64,000 nt of DNA from Verrucomicrobiales bacterium. GTDB taxonomy: Bacteria; Verrucomicrobiota; Verrucomicrobiia; Limisphaerales; UBA11320. The DNA lies in assembly GCA_016793885.1 (NCBI GenBank), contig JAEUHE010000179.1, positions 186,001 to 250,000 of the forward strand. The letters run 5' to 3'. Both the position numbers and the translations under genes were made by a program. Numbering within the stretch: the first letter of the stretch is position 1; the number at the start of each line of letters is the position of its first letter. Below, in pieces: positions 26,879 through 35,956 of the stretch. Below the pieces are notes generated by a model, which saw only the letters and a program-made list of their open reading frames with translations, did no database searches and had not been told where the DNA came from.

Positions 26879-26932
26879 GTCGGGCTGTCAGCCCTGAATG
26901 GGATGAGACGCAGCGTTGGTGCTGGAGCCCGA
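26879..26932. repeat. Partial copy of the GGGCTTTCAGCCC / GGGATGGGACGCAC element
   Basis: The sequence GTCGGGCTGTCAGCCCTGAA, then TGGGATGAGACGCAGCGTTG and GTGCTGGAGCCC, matches the right arm of the element at 35656-35925 read in reverse complement (TGGGATGGGACGCACCGTTG, GTGCTCAAGCCC). It lies in the spacer between the VOC and ABC-transporter genes. Confidence 0.65.
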
Positions 26933-27022
26933 TGCGATACGGACTTTATACTACCGTGCTCCGATTACGAACTCGCACGTTACATCCGCGGCGTTAAGTT
27001 TTCACGGCGGAAAAGCGTGCGG

Positions 27023-28849
27023 TCACGCACCCTCTTCCCCGATTTTGGCGAAGCCTTCTTCGATAAAGGTCGTGTTCTGGATCCGCGCCAGCTTGGCATA
27101 CAGGCCACCTTCGGCCACCAGTTGGTCGTGCGTGCCGCGCTCGACGATCTCCCCTTGCTTCAGAACCAGAATCTGATCGGCCTCCCGAATGGTGCTGAGC
27201 CGATGGGCGATCACAAAGCTCGTCCGGCCTCGCAGCAATCGAGCGAGCGCCTCCTGAATCAGCCGTTCGGTGGCGGTGTCGACGCTCGCCGTCGCTTCGT
27301 CGAGAATCAGAATGGGAGAGTTCTTCAGCAGAGCCCGGGCAATGCTGACTCGCTGCTTCTCACCGACGCTCAGTTTGACTCCCCGCTCCCCGACCCGAGA
27401 ATCGTAGCCATCCGGAAGACGGGTGATAAAGTCGTGGCAGTTGGCCGCCTTGGCCGCCGCCTCCACCTCCTCCGGCGAAGCTTCGAGCCGACCATATAGA
27501 ATGTTCTCACGAACGGTGCCGTTGAACAAGAACGGCTCCTGACTAACTACGCTGATGTGTCTGCGCAGCGAGGACAGCGACACCGAGGCGATATCCTGAC
27601 CATCGATACGAATCCGCCCACCCGTGGCTTCATAGAAACCTGGAAGCAGATTGACCAAGGTCGACTTACCCGCCCCTGTCGGCCCCACGAGGGCAATCAT
27701 TTGTCCCGGTCGAACTTCCAAGGAAACTCCTTTAAGAACGGTCCGATCCGGACCGTAAGAGAACTGGACGTTCTCATACACGATCTCGCCGCGGATCGGC
27801 TCGACCAATTTTGCGGTGCGATCCGCGCGTTCGGTCGGCGCGTCGAAGATGTCGAAAACGCGTTCTCCCGCGGCTCGGGCCGCCTGAAGCATCTGGTTCA
27901 ACCCGTGCAGCTTCCCGATGGGGTCATAGAACAGAGCCAGGTAGAAAACGAATTCCAGCAACTTGCCCATGGTCAAGGTCCCCGCCATCACTTGCCGACC
28001 ACCCACCCAAAGAACCAACCCAGTGCCTAAGGAAGCCGCCAATGCCATGGCGGGAGAGTAGTAGGACCAGGCGCGCATCACTCCAAGGGTCCCCTGGCGC
28101 AGATCGTCCGCCCGGGCGGCAAAACGTGCATCCTCGTGATCTTGCCGGCCGAAGGCCTTGATCTGACGAATGCCCGAGAGGCTGTCCATCAGTAACGCGT
28201 TCATCGCGCTCGAAGCTTGCCGCTGGGCCCGATACCGTTTGTGGGCCGTTAGGGTGTACCACAAGGCACCGGACGCCAATATCGGCAGCGGCACCAGGGC
28301 CATCCAGGCCAGAGATGCGTTGGAGCCGAAAAGCAACGCCAGAACGACCCCGATGCTCAGGAGGGCGACGGTCCCCTGCTCCGTCCCATCGATCAGAACA
28401 CGCTCGACCGAATTCACATCTTCAATCACCCGTGTCATCAGATCCCCCGACGACCGCTGATCGTAGTAACTGACCGGCAGCCGTTGGAGCCGATGATAAA
28501 GATCCCGGCGCATGTCGAAGATCACGTTCTGCTCAAACACATTGTTCACACGAATGCGCAGGCTGTTGAAGACCTCCCGCAGGACGAATGCGCCGAAAAG
28601 CGCCAGAATCACCGGAACGAACAGGTCCTGCCGCGCGTTCGCGATGACATCATCCACGATGATCCGCATCAACCGCGGGTAGGACAGGGCGAAGCCCAGC
28701 GAAAGGATGGCGCACCCGATATTGGCCATCGCCAACCCCCTATAGGGGCGAAGGTAGGGCAGGACCCGCCGGATGACCTCCCATGTGCCGCGGGGCTTGG
28801 CCCCGAGCGTTGGGTCGTTGGTGTTGGACGAGACATGATGACGCGACAC
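27023..28849 (-). CDS. ABC exporter, MsbA/lipid-A or multidrug type (fused TMD-NBD)
   Basis: A 608-residue half-transporter. Six transmembrane helices fill residues about 35-330. The ATPase domain follows with Walker A GPTGAGKS, the Q-loop region SVVSQEPFLFNGTVRENILY, signature LSVGEKQR (normally LSGGQ, here LSVGE), Walker B ILILDEATASVD and the switch IAHRLSTI. It would act as a homodimer in the inner membrane. The overall form is MsbA-like; the substrate is not readable. The frame begins with GTG 28849. It is divergent from the carbonic anhydrase gene. Confidence 0.92.
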   Translation of the reverse strand: MSRHHVSSNTNDPTLGAKPRGTWEVIRRVLPYLRPYRGLAMANIGCAILSLGFALSYPRLMRIIVDDVIANARQDLFVPVILALFGAFVLREVFNSLRIRVNNVFEQNVIFDMRRDLYHRLQRLPVSYYDQRSSGDLMTRVIEDVNSVERVLIDGTEQGTVALLSIGVVLALLFGSNASLAWMALVPLPILASGALWYTLTAHKRYRAQRQASSAMNALLMDSLSGIRQIKAFGRQDHEDARFAARADDLRQGTLGVMRAWSYYSPAMALAASLGTGLVLWVGGRQVMAGTLTMGKLLEFVFYLALFYDPIGKLHGLNQMLQAARAAGERVFDIFDAPTERADRTAKLVEPIRGEIVYENVQFSYGPDRTVLKGVSLEVRPGQMIALVGPTGAGKSTLVNLLPGFYEATGGRIRIDGQDIASVSLSSLRRHISVVSQEPFLFNGTVRENILYGRLEASPEEVEAAAKAANCHDFITRLPDGYDSRVGERGVKLSVGEKQRVSIARALLKNSPILILDEATASVDTATERLIQEALARLLRGRTSFVIAHRLSTIREADQILVLKQGEIVERGTHDQLVAEGGLYAKLARIQNTTFIEEGFAKIGEEGA

Positions 28850-28940
28850 AGCATGGTTAAATCAAAAGCGGGGAGTCTTGAACATACATTTGTGTTCAAT
28901 TTCCTTCGCACGCGACCCAATCTTCACTAGGCTAAGCGCT

Positions 28941-29615
28941 GTGCAAAACTTGATTGAAGGCGTTCACCGGTTTCGGGAGACCGAATTCGGCAAGCACAGA
29001 GAACTGTTTCAGCGGCTGGCTCGAGAAGGCCAGAATCCGCACACGCTCTTCATCACCTGCAGCGATTCCCGCGTGCTGGCGGAATTGATCACCCAGAGCC
29101 AGCCGGGAGACCTGTTCGTCGTGAAGAATGTCGGAAATATTGTCCCGCCCTCGAACACGACCGGCAGCACCAACTCCACGGCTGCGGCCATCGAGTTCGC
29201 CATCGAGTCGCTCGGCGTCAGCGACGTTGTGGTTTGCGGTCATTCCCAATGTGGCGCCGTCCGGGCGCTCATGGATGGCCTACCGCCGGGAGCCAGCCAC
29301 ACGCTGCCGCATCTCGAAGGGTGGCTCTCGGTCGCCAGTTCGGTGCGCGACACGGTCATGAAGAACTATTCCCATCTCAAGCTCCCCGAGGATCGCCTGC
29401 GCGCCGCCGAGGAGGAGAATGTGCTTTTCGCCCTGGAGAACCTGCACACGTACCCCTGCGTCGCCCGCCGGCTGGAGGAGGGAAGACTGCACCTGCACGG
29501 ATGGTTCTTTAAAATCGACAATGCGGAGCTGTTTGCCTACGACCCCAAGCTAGGACAGTTTGACCCGCTCACCCGCGCAGTGCCCATGGCGCAACCCAGT
29601 AGCATACTAGGCTGA
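28941..29615 (+). CDS. Beta-class carbonic anhydrase
   Basis: A 224-residue zinc enzyme interconverting CO2 and bicarbonate. Zinc ligands are C40, H101 and C104 (CSDSRV at 40-45; CGHSQCGAV at 99-107), and D42-R44 form the catalytic dyad. I chose GTG 28941 (VQNLIEGVHRF), which matches the usual start of the family; the frame is open upstream to 28878. Its 3' end overlaps the convergent DASS transporter gene by 47 bases, an unusually long overlap of two real genes. Bicarbonate supply next to a carboxylate or sulfate transporter may be chance. Confidence 0.93.
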   Translation: MQNLIEGVHRFRETEFGKHRELFQRLAREGQNPHTLFITCSDSRVLAELITQSQPGDLFVVKNVGNIVPPSNTTGSTNSTAAAIEFAIESLGVSDVVVCGHSQCGAVRALMDGLPPGASHTLPHLEGWLSVASSVRDTVMKNYSHLKLPEDRLRAAEEENVLFALENLHTYPCVARRLEEGRLHLHGWFFKIDNAELFAYDPKLGQFDPLTRAVPMAQPSSILG

Positions 29616-31131
29616 TGAGGGCAGCGCCCCCCAAATCGACCAACAATCCGTTCCGGGCCATCTGGGGCACGGTCAGGTAGCCGCTGGCAAATACGACGGC
29701 GTTCGGGGGAGTGCCGGCGGGGAGCATGAATCCAAAAGACGCCGCGAGCGTCGCCGCAAACATCAGGCTGCCGGGATGAATGCCCAGTCCCGACGCCATG
29801 GCGGTGACCAGCGGAAGCATGATGCTCACGGTGGCCACGTTGGACGCCACCTCGCTTAACGCGGTGGTCAGGAGACAGACTAAAAAGAGGACCAGCAAGG
29901 GATGGATGGTCGGCAGCTGTTTCAGTCCGCCCGCGATGAGATCCGATAGGCCGCTGCCCTGGATTCCTTCCGCCATGGCAAATCCACCGCCGAGAACCAA
30001 AAGCATGGACCAGGCGATCCCTCGTGCCGACCGGCGGCTCAAGGCAAACTCGACCGGCCGCAGCCGAATCGGCACCAGCATCAGACCAACCCCTATCAGC
30101 AGGGCAATCTGGGATTCAGCCCCGGAGGGAGAAAGGAGTTTCACGACCGGGGCCGGCAGGGTCGCATGGAGATCCCCCAGCACCCCCTTCCAAGTCCATG
30201 GAATCTGCGCGGACCAACCGGGAATGCGCAAAAACCCGAGATCCATTTCCTGACGGAAGGTCCAGAGAAAGGCCGCCAACAGGAAACCACACAGCGACAC
30301 CCATTCGCCCCGCGACATCGCCCCTTGCTGAGAACGAGCTTGGTTGATCGCTTCGCGTCCCCCAGGAAAATCGCGGGCCGAGATGGGTTCCGCGACGCGC
30401 ACCAGATACAACCACACCAAGGGCAGATAGAGGATGACAATCGGCAATCCGATCTTGAGCCAGGTGAGGAACGAGATCTCCCCGAGGTTGGCGGCAGCAT
30501 ACTGTTTGACCAGGATCAGGTTCGGGCCGGTGCCGATCTTGGTCCCGACGCCCCCGATGCTGGCAGCGTAGGCAATCCCGAGCATCAGGGCGGCACCAAA
30601 GCGGCGGATATCTGGATCGTCAGCCCCCCGCTGTTCGGCAAACTTCTGCAAGACTGCAAGCCCGATCGGGTACATGAGCAAGGCCGTGGCGGTGTTGGAG
30701 ATCCAAAGCGTGATGAATCCCGTGGCGAGCATGAAGCCTAGGACAATCCGGCGGGGGCTCACCCCTAGAAAAGAGACGATGCCCAAGGCTAGGCGGCGGT
30801 GCAGGAACCACTGTTCCATGCAGGCGGCAATCAACATGCCTCCTAGAAATAGAAAGTTAACCGGATCGAAATAGGCACCTAGAATCGCTCGAAAGTTCAG
30901 CCCGGCCATGGGAAACAGCAACAGTGGCAGCAGTGCCGTGGCCCACAATGGTATGGGCTGCACGATCCACCAAAATGCCATGAGCAGCACCGTGGCGGCG
31001 GACCAGGCAGCTTTCGTAGTCAGGCCAAGCGCGCCGGCCGCGAAACCCGCCACCACGAACAAGAGCACCCCGCCCACCAGAACCAAAAGGGTCTGCCGAC
31101 TCAGAGTGTTCTCAGTGCTTAGCGAGGACAT
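29569..31131 (-). CDS. DASS/SLC13-family Na+:dicarboxylate or sulfate symporter
   Basis: A 520-residue inner-membrane protein with about 12 hydrophobic segments. The family features are the SNTATALLMYP motif (first Ser-Asn-Thr substrate motif), GGVGTKIGTGPNLI, and the second half repeat EVASNVATVSIMLPLV with LPAGTPPNAVVFASGY. These SNT-like pairs bind carboxylates together with Na+. The N-terminus (residues about 18-60) holds two helices. Its 3' end lies inside the carbonic anhydrase coding end. Confidence 0.9.
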   Translation of the reverse strand: MSSLSTENTLSRQTLLVLVGGVLLFVVAGFAAGALGLTTKAAWSAATVLLMAFWWIVQPIPLWATALLPLLLFPMAGLNFRAILGAYFDPVNFLFLGGMLIAACMEQWFLHRRLALGIVSFLGVSPRRIVLGFMLATGFITLWISNTATALLMYPIGLAVLQKFAEQRGADDPDIRRFGAALMLGIAYAASIGGVGTKIGTGPNLILVKQYAAANLGEISFLTWLKIGLPIVILYLPLVWLYLVRVAEPISARDFPGGREAINQARSQQGAMSRGEWVSLCGFLLAAFLWTFRQEMDLGFLRIPGWSAQIPWTWKGVLGDLHATLPAPVVKLLSPSGAESQIALLIGVGLMLVPIRLRPVEFALSRRSARGIAWSMLLVLGGGFAMAEGIQGSGLSDLIAGGLKQLPTIHPLLVLFLVCLLTTALSEVASNVATVSIMLPLVTAMASGLGIHPGSLMFAATLAASFGFMLPAGTPPNAVVFASGYLTVPQMARNGLLVDLGGAALISLVCYWVAPWALRG

Positions 31132-31531
31132 GCGTCACGTGTGATCCCGTCAACATTGGAAGCCAGCCCAGGCAATGAAAAGAAGATTTGGCGTGTGGAC
31201 CGGCATGGTGGACCGGAAGGATGAGGTTTTGAACCGCAGAGGACGCAAAGGACGCGATGTGGGTCCCGAGGGAAAGTGAACCTTAAATCTGGCTCCGGGT
31301 TTTAACGTGCGACTCCATCTTTTTATCGAGTCCCATTTTTCCGTGTCTGACGTCGCGTCCTTTGGGGTTCATCCGTTCCCCGCTGGGCCTATCTCATCCT
31401 TGGTAAGGATCTGCGTGGGTTGAACGGCCGCCGTTGGAGGAATTCTCGAGATCTGTCCTTCACCCCACGGCGACAGCCACCACAAAAAATGTTTGTCCCC
31501 CGCGCTGTTTCCAGCCAAGCTGCCCATTCAT
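31132..31531. other. 400-base intergenic region with dispersed repeat
   Basis: This divergent region upstream of hom holds no gene. It contains a copy of the GACGCAAAGGACGCGATGTG repeat (31230-31281) and, about 70 bases on, the partly reversed form at 31350-31372 (GTCGCGTCCTTTGGGGTTC), so the two halves make an imperfect inverted repeat. The hom promoter must lie in the right part. Confidence 0.6.
31230..31281. repeat. Intergenic repeat, GACGCAAAGGACGCGATGTG family, copy 2
   Basis: It matches 25966-26017 with about seven differences in 52 bases. A shortened inverted copy follows at 31350-31372. Confidence 0.75.
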
Positions 31532-32848
31532 ATGCGGCGGGTAAATATAGGCCTTATCGGAGCCGGGACAGTGGGCGGAGGGGTGTTCCAAGCACTCCAG
31601 AGAAACCGTTCCCTGCTCGCCAGTCGCCTGGGGGTATCCCTGGAAGTGCGTCGGATCGCCGTGCGCGATGTTAAACGGGCGCGGCGAGTGAAGCTTCCGG
31701 CGCGGCTGCTGACCCAGGACTGGAAAACGGTGGTGAACGATCCAGAGATCGATCTCGTGGTCGAATTGATGGGCGGAACCACCACCGCACGAACCGTGGT
31801 GCTCGAGGCGCTCCGCCGTGGCAAACCGGTCATCACTGCCAACAAGGCCTTACTTTCCGCTCACGGTGAGGAACTGTTCCGGGTCGCCCAAGAGCACGGT
31901 GGCAACCTGTATTACGAGGCGAGTGTTGCTGGCGGGATCCCCATCATCAAAGTTCTCCGGGAGTCCATGATCGGCAATCGCATCGCCCGGCTCTACGGCA
32001 TCGTCAACGGGACCTGCAATTACATCCTCACGCGCATGAAGCGTGAAGGCGCGGACTTTTCAGCCGTTTTGGCGGATGCTCAGCGCTTGGGCTATGCCGA
32101 GGCGGAGCCTTCCCTGGACGTTGATGGACATGACGCGGCGCACAAGGTCGGAATCCTGGCTTCCTTGGCCCATGGGTTTTGGGTCAAGCCGGGCGAGATC
32201 TACACCGAGGGAATTCGAGGAATCACGAAGCTCGATATCGAGTTCGCGGCGAGGCTGGGATACACCATCAAGCTCCTCGGCATCGTCAAAACCGTCGGCA
32301 AACGCACTCCGAGCCGCAATTTGGTTCAAGTCTCGGTCTACCCGGCCCTGGTTCCCGACGGTCATGTCATGGCCAGCGTGAACGACGTGTTTAACGCGGT
32401 GTTCCTGCGTGGAGACATCGTGGGAGATACGCTGTACTACGGACGTGGTGCCGGGCAGGATGCCACGGCTAGCTCGGTGCTCAGCGACATCGGCGACGCC
32501 GCACTGGACCTGAAGCACGGCTCCCCTCGCCGCATCCCGGCCTTCACTCCCTGCGAGGGAGGCGGTCAGGTGCAGCCGATTGATGACGCTGTTTCTCGTT
32601 ACTATCTCCGCCTCGATGTCACTGACCGACCTGGGGTGCTGGCACGCATCGCGGCCATTCTCGGCCAGGCGCGGATCGGCATCTCTTCCGTGATGCAGCC
32701 GGAGGGACACGGGGGACGGAGCGTGCCGCTGATTCTCATGATCCACGACGCCACCAACGCCTCCATGCGACAGGCGCTGCAGGCCATCGGCCGCTTGCCC
32801 GTCATCAAATCCAAGCCCACGATGATCCGAGTCGAAACCTTTGAGTGA
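31532..32848 (+). CDS. hom: Homoserine dehydrogenase
   Basis: A 438-residue enzyme reducing aspartate semialdehyde to homoserine in threonine, methionine and isoleucine synthesis. I chose ATG 31532 ([17 protein letters not shown]), which puts the dinucleotide-binding motif at the very start. Other marks are [44 protein letters not shown] and the catalytic-region [13 protein letters not shown]. The C-terminus carries an ACT regulatory domain ([20 protein letters not shown]), suggesting threonine feedback. It runs directly into thrC (GTGA overlap), forming a hom-thrC operon; no thrB is adjacent. Confidence 0.95.
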   Translation: MRRVNIGLIGAGTVGGGVFQALQRNRSLLASRLGVSLEVRRIAVRDVKRARRVKLPARLLTQDWKTVVNDPEIDLVVELMGGTTTARTVVLEALRRGKPVITANKALLSAHGEELFRVAQEHGGNLYYEASVAGGIPIIKVLRESMIGNRIARLYGIVNGTCNYILTRMKREGADFSAVLADAQRLGYAEAEPSLDVDGHDAAHKVGILASLAHGFWVKPGEIYTEGIRGITKLDIEFAARLGYTIKLLGIVKTVGKRTPSRNLVQVSVYPALVPDGHVMASVNDVFNAVFLRGDIVGDTLYYGRGAGQDATASSVLSDIGDAALDLKHGSPRRIPAFTPCEGGGQVQPIDDAVSRYYLRLDVTDRPGVLARIAAILGQARIGISSVMQPEGHGGRSVPLILMIHDATNASMRQALQAIGRLPVIKSKPTMIRVETFE

Positions 32849-33927
32849 ATATGTCAGTCTCCTCCTTTACTTCCTGGCCCGGCGTGATTCAACGTTACGC
32901 GCAATATCTCCCCGTCACCTCGGCAACTCCAGTGGTCACGCTTCTGGAAGGCAACACCCCGTTGATCCGTGTCCCAAACTTTGTGGAGGCGATCGGAGGG
33001 AGCTTTGAGCTTTATCTGAAATACGAAGGCTTGAATCCTACCTGCTCGTTTAAGGACCGGGGCATGACCCTCGCTGTGTCCAAGGCCAAGGAGCGGGGAG
33101 CCGAGGTCGTGGTCTGCGCCAGCACCGGCAACACCAGCGCCAGCGCGGCAGCCTACGCAGCGCGCGCCAAGATGAAATGCGTGGTGCTTCTTCCCAACGG
33201 CAAGATCGCGCTGGGCAAGCTGGCGCAGGCGCTGATGTACGGAGCCACCACCATCGCTATCGAGGGCAATTTCGACCAGGCCCTGCAGATCGTCCGGGAG
33301 TTGGGCGAAACTGGCAAGGTCGAGGTGGTGAACAGCATCAATCCGGTTCGCATCGAGGGACAGAAAACCGCGGCGTTTGAAATCTGCGATGCGTTGGGCG
33401 ACGCCCCCGACTTTCATTTCCTGCCCGTCGGCAATGCCGGCAATATCACGGCGTACTGGCGCGGCTATCAGGAATACCAAACCGCCGGTAAGAGCGACAC
33501 ACTACCGCGCATGTTCGGCTGGCAGGCGGCCGGCGCCGCTCCGATTGTGGATGGTCATCCGATCGAAAATCCGCACACCGTGGCCACCGCGATCCGCATC
33601 GGGAATCCCGCCAGTTGGCAGGGGGCCCTGAATGCCGTCCAGCAGAGCGAAGGGCAGATCGACAAGGTGACGGACGAGGAAATTCTGCACGCTTACAAGC
33701 TGCTGGCGCGCACCGAGGGCGTTTTTGTGGAACCCGCCTGTGCTGCGCCGCTCGCCGGCTTGATCAAGGCTGTGCAGCGCAACCAGATTCCTGAGGGAAG
33801 TCTGATCGCCGCCACCATGACCGGGCATGGACTCAAAGATCCCGACACGGCGATCGATACCGCCGGCTTCCAGCCGACCGTGGTCCCGCCCACCCGCGAA
33901 GCCGTGATGAAAGTGATGGGGCTATAG
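32845..33927 (+). CDS. thrC: Threonine synthase
   Basis: A 360-residue pyridoxal-phosphate enzyme converting O-phosphohomoserine to threonine. The PLP lysine lies in [12 protein letters not shown], and the phosphate-binding loop is [14 protein letters not shown]. The [14 protein letters not shown] motif and the late segment [13 protein letters not shown] are typical. It is of the short class. GTG 32845 overlaps the hom stop; ATG 32851 is an equally good start. Its last codons (Gly-Leu-TAG) belong to the inverted repeat at 33925-34221. Confidence 0.95.
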   Translation: MNMSVSSFTSWPGVIQRYAQYLPVTSATPVVTLLEGNTPLIRVPNFVEAIGGSFELYLKYEGLNPTCSFKDRGMTLAVSKAKERGAEVVVCASTGNTSASAAAYAARAKMKCVVLLPNGKIALGKLAQALMYGATTIAIEGNFDQALQIVRELGETGKVEVVNSINPVRIEGQKTAAFEICDALGDAPDFHFLPVGNAGNITAYWRGYQEYQTAGKSDTLPRMFGWQAAGAAPIVDGHPIENPHTVATAIRIGNPASWQGALNAVQQSEGQIDKVTDEEILHAYKLLARTEGVFVEPACAAPLAGLIKAVQRNQIPEGSLIAATMTGHGLKDPDTAIDTAGFQPTVVPPTREAVMKVMGL

Positions 33928-34221
33928 CAGCCGGGCGGTAGGGGCCTGAACCCGCGGGGTTCATAGACATTAGCCGGGGGTGCTGTCACCCCCGGACTGT
34001 TAAAATTGCGGAGCATCGCGCAGCGATGCCACGGGCCCTGAGCTTGGCCTCACCCTTTCTCCAGGATCTTGATCCGTTCTTCGGTCCTATCGCCGACTGG
34101 TGGCACCCATGCGAGGGTGCTGTAAATCAGGGGACCGACAGACCGGGGGTGTCGCTGTGCTCCACGCCCCGGCTACTCTCTTTGAACCCTGCGGGTTCAG
34201 GCCCCTACCGCCCGGCTGCTA
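33925..34221. repeat. 297-base palindromic element between thrC and purB
   Basis: The ends are perfect 31-base inverted repeats (33925-33955 and 34191-34221), each beginning TAGCAGCCGGGCGGTAGGGG. Imperfect match continues inward to about 60 bases through GAACCCGC and AGCCGGGG. The first TAG is the stop of thrC, and on the other strand the stop of purB. The preceding codons GGG-CT(A/C) also match, so both proteins end Gly-Leu. Internal hairpins include 33974-33995 (CCGGGGGTG/CACCCCCGG), 34013-34029 (GCATCGC/GCGATGC) and 34104-34119. It may act as a two-way terminator. Confidence 0.85.
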
Positions 34222-35532
34222 GAGCCCGACCTGCTTAAAGCGGGTTTTTACCTGCTTGAAGTGGAAGTCCACCGAGCACAATTTTTGGAGCTCGCCTTTC
34301 GCAAAATGGCGACCCACCTCAGGGTCGGAGAGCAGCTGGGTGAGAAAATCGGCCTTGGCATCCCCCGCATGCTTGGACTGCCAGGTCTGCATGGCGTTCC
34401 GCTGGACCAACTCGTAGGCCTGTTCGCGGGTGAGACCTTTCCGAATCAATGCCAGCAACACCGTCTGTGAGTTCCACATGCCCAGCGAAAGCCCGAGATT
34501 TCGCTTCATGTTCTCAGGATACACAATGAGCCCGTCGATCATGCGGGTCATCAGGGAGAACATGTAATCCAGCAGGGTGCAAGAGTCCGGGAAGATGATT
34601 CTCTCGACCGAGCTATGGCTGATGTCACGCTCGTGCCACAACGCAACGTTCTCCAAGGCAGCTATGGCATTTCCGCGGAGCACTCGGGCCAGGCCGGTGA
34701 GCCGCTCGAAGGTAATCGGGTTTCGCTTATGAGGCATCGCGCTCGAGCCTTTTTGCCCCTTGGCAAAGTACTCCTCAGCCTCGAGCACCTCCGTCCGCTG
34801 CAGGTGACGAAACTCGGTGGCCCATCGCTCCATGCTAGCCCCGATCAGCGCCAGGGCGTTCATAAACTCGGCATGGATGTCACGCTGGACGACCTGGGTG
34901 GCGATCGGGGCTGGTCGCAGTCCGAGGTTCTGACAGATAAACTTTTCCACCCGCGGCGAAAGATGCGCGCTGGTTCCGACCGCACCGCTGATCTTGCCCA
35001 CCGCTACCACTTTCCGGACGCGCTCCAGCCGTTCCAGGGCTCGGCCAAATTCGTCATACATCAGAGCCAGCTTCAGACCAAAGGTGGTGGGTTCCGCATG
35101 AATGCCATGGCTCCGACCAATGCACGGCGTGAACTGGTGTTCCTTGGCGCGTCGCGCAATCACCTGCCGAAGCTGTTTGGCATCCTCGATCAGCAGGTCC
35201 GCGCTTTGCGTCAGCTGGACCGCGAAAGCCGTGTCAACGATGTCGCTGCTGGTAAGCCCGAAATGAAGCCAGCGGCTGGCGGGATCATTGATGTGCTCTG
35301 CCACGCAGGTGGTGAAGGCAATGACATCATGGTTCAGCGTCTTCTCCAGCTCCTTGCATCGCTCCAGCTCGAAGGCGGCGCGACTCTGCATGATCTTGAA
35401 ATCCTTGGCGGGTACAACCCCTTCCTTCACCAGAATCTGACTGGCAAGCAACTCGATCTGCAGCCAGATCTCAAGCTTCCGCTGTTCGGTCCAAATTTCC
35501 CGCATCGCGGGACGAGAGTAGCGATGAATCAT
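34219..35532 (-). CDS. purB: Adenylosuccinate lyase
   Basis: A 437-residue enzyme of the fumarase/aspartase superfamily that acts twice in purine synthesis (SAICAR and adenylosuccinate cleavage). The signature loop GSSAMPHKRNPI is intact, and TSSDIVDTAFAVQL and GRSHGIHAEPTTFG give the other two active-site regions. The start MIHRYSRPAMREIW is typical of the family. It is convergent with thrC across the palindromic element and its final Gly-Leu-stop codons are part of that repeat. Confidence 0.96.
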   Translation of the reverse strand: MIHRYSRPAMREIWTEQRKLEIWLQIELLASQILVKEGVVPAKDFKIMQSRAAFELERCKELEKTLNHDVIAFTTCVAEHINDPASRWLHFGLTSSDIVDTAFAVQLTQSADLLIEDAKQLRQVIARRAKEHQFTPCIGRSHGIHAEPTTFGLKLALMYDEFGRALERLERVRKVVAVGKISGAVGTSAHLSPRVEKFICQNLGLRPAPIATQVVQRDIHAEFMNALALIGASMERWATEFRHLQRTEVLEAEEYFAKGQKGSSAMPHKRNPITFERLTGLARVLRGNAIAALENVALWHERDISHSSVERIIFPDSCTLLDYMFSLMTRMIDGLIVYPENMKRNLGLSLGMWNSQTVLLALIRKGLTREQAYELVQRNAMQTWQSKHAGDAKADFLTQLLSDPEVGRHFAKGELQKLCSVDFHFKQVKTRFKQVGL

Positions 35533-35655
35533 CGCCCGCTAGGAAACAGGAAAACCGCCGCCTCAGCAAAGCAGAAAATGCGGATGGGGAGAAAGCGGGT
35601 GTGATGAGTGAAGAGCGAGATTCAGGTTGAATTCCGCGGTTAGCTTCCCTGCGAT

Positions 35656-35925
35656 GGTGCGGGCCTTCAGCCCTCAGCGGGTGGCTGGTGGAGAAACCTG
35701 GGGTTGTCACCCCAGGCTGAGATGGTGTTGGGCCTGTGGCCCGCGAACTCCAACACTACTGTCCATTCGATTCCAACCTGCGCTCAAAATGGTCTGGGCT
35801 CGGTTTGGTATTGGGTTTAAGGCTCGCTGGGCTTGAGCACCAACGGTGCGTCCCATCCCAGCCTGGGGTCACAACCCCAGGTAACCATCCTCCTTAGGTC
35901 AAGGGCTGAAAGCCCGGCATATATC
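35656..35925. repeat. Palindromic intergenic element upstream of purB
   Basis: The left arm holds GGGCCTTCAGCCC and CCTGGGGTTGTCACCCCAGG (35697-35716). The right arm is its inverted match, with 35853-35881 agreeing at 27 of 29 bases with 35697-35725, then AAGGGCTGAAAGCCCG at 35900-35915. Each arm also forms its own hairpin. It sits between the purB start and the end of flgL, and could end the flagellar transcript. A partial copy is at 26879. Confidence 0.75.
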
Positions 35926-35956
35926 CGCTGAGCCCGTCGATACTTAACGACGTCGT

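Noticed and set aside
27023-28849. LSVGE instead of LSGGQ in the ABC signature considered as a sign of an inactive transporter
   Set aside because: Walker A, Walker B and the switch His are intact, and variant signatures occur in active exporters.
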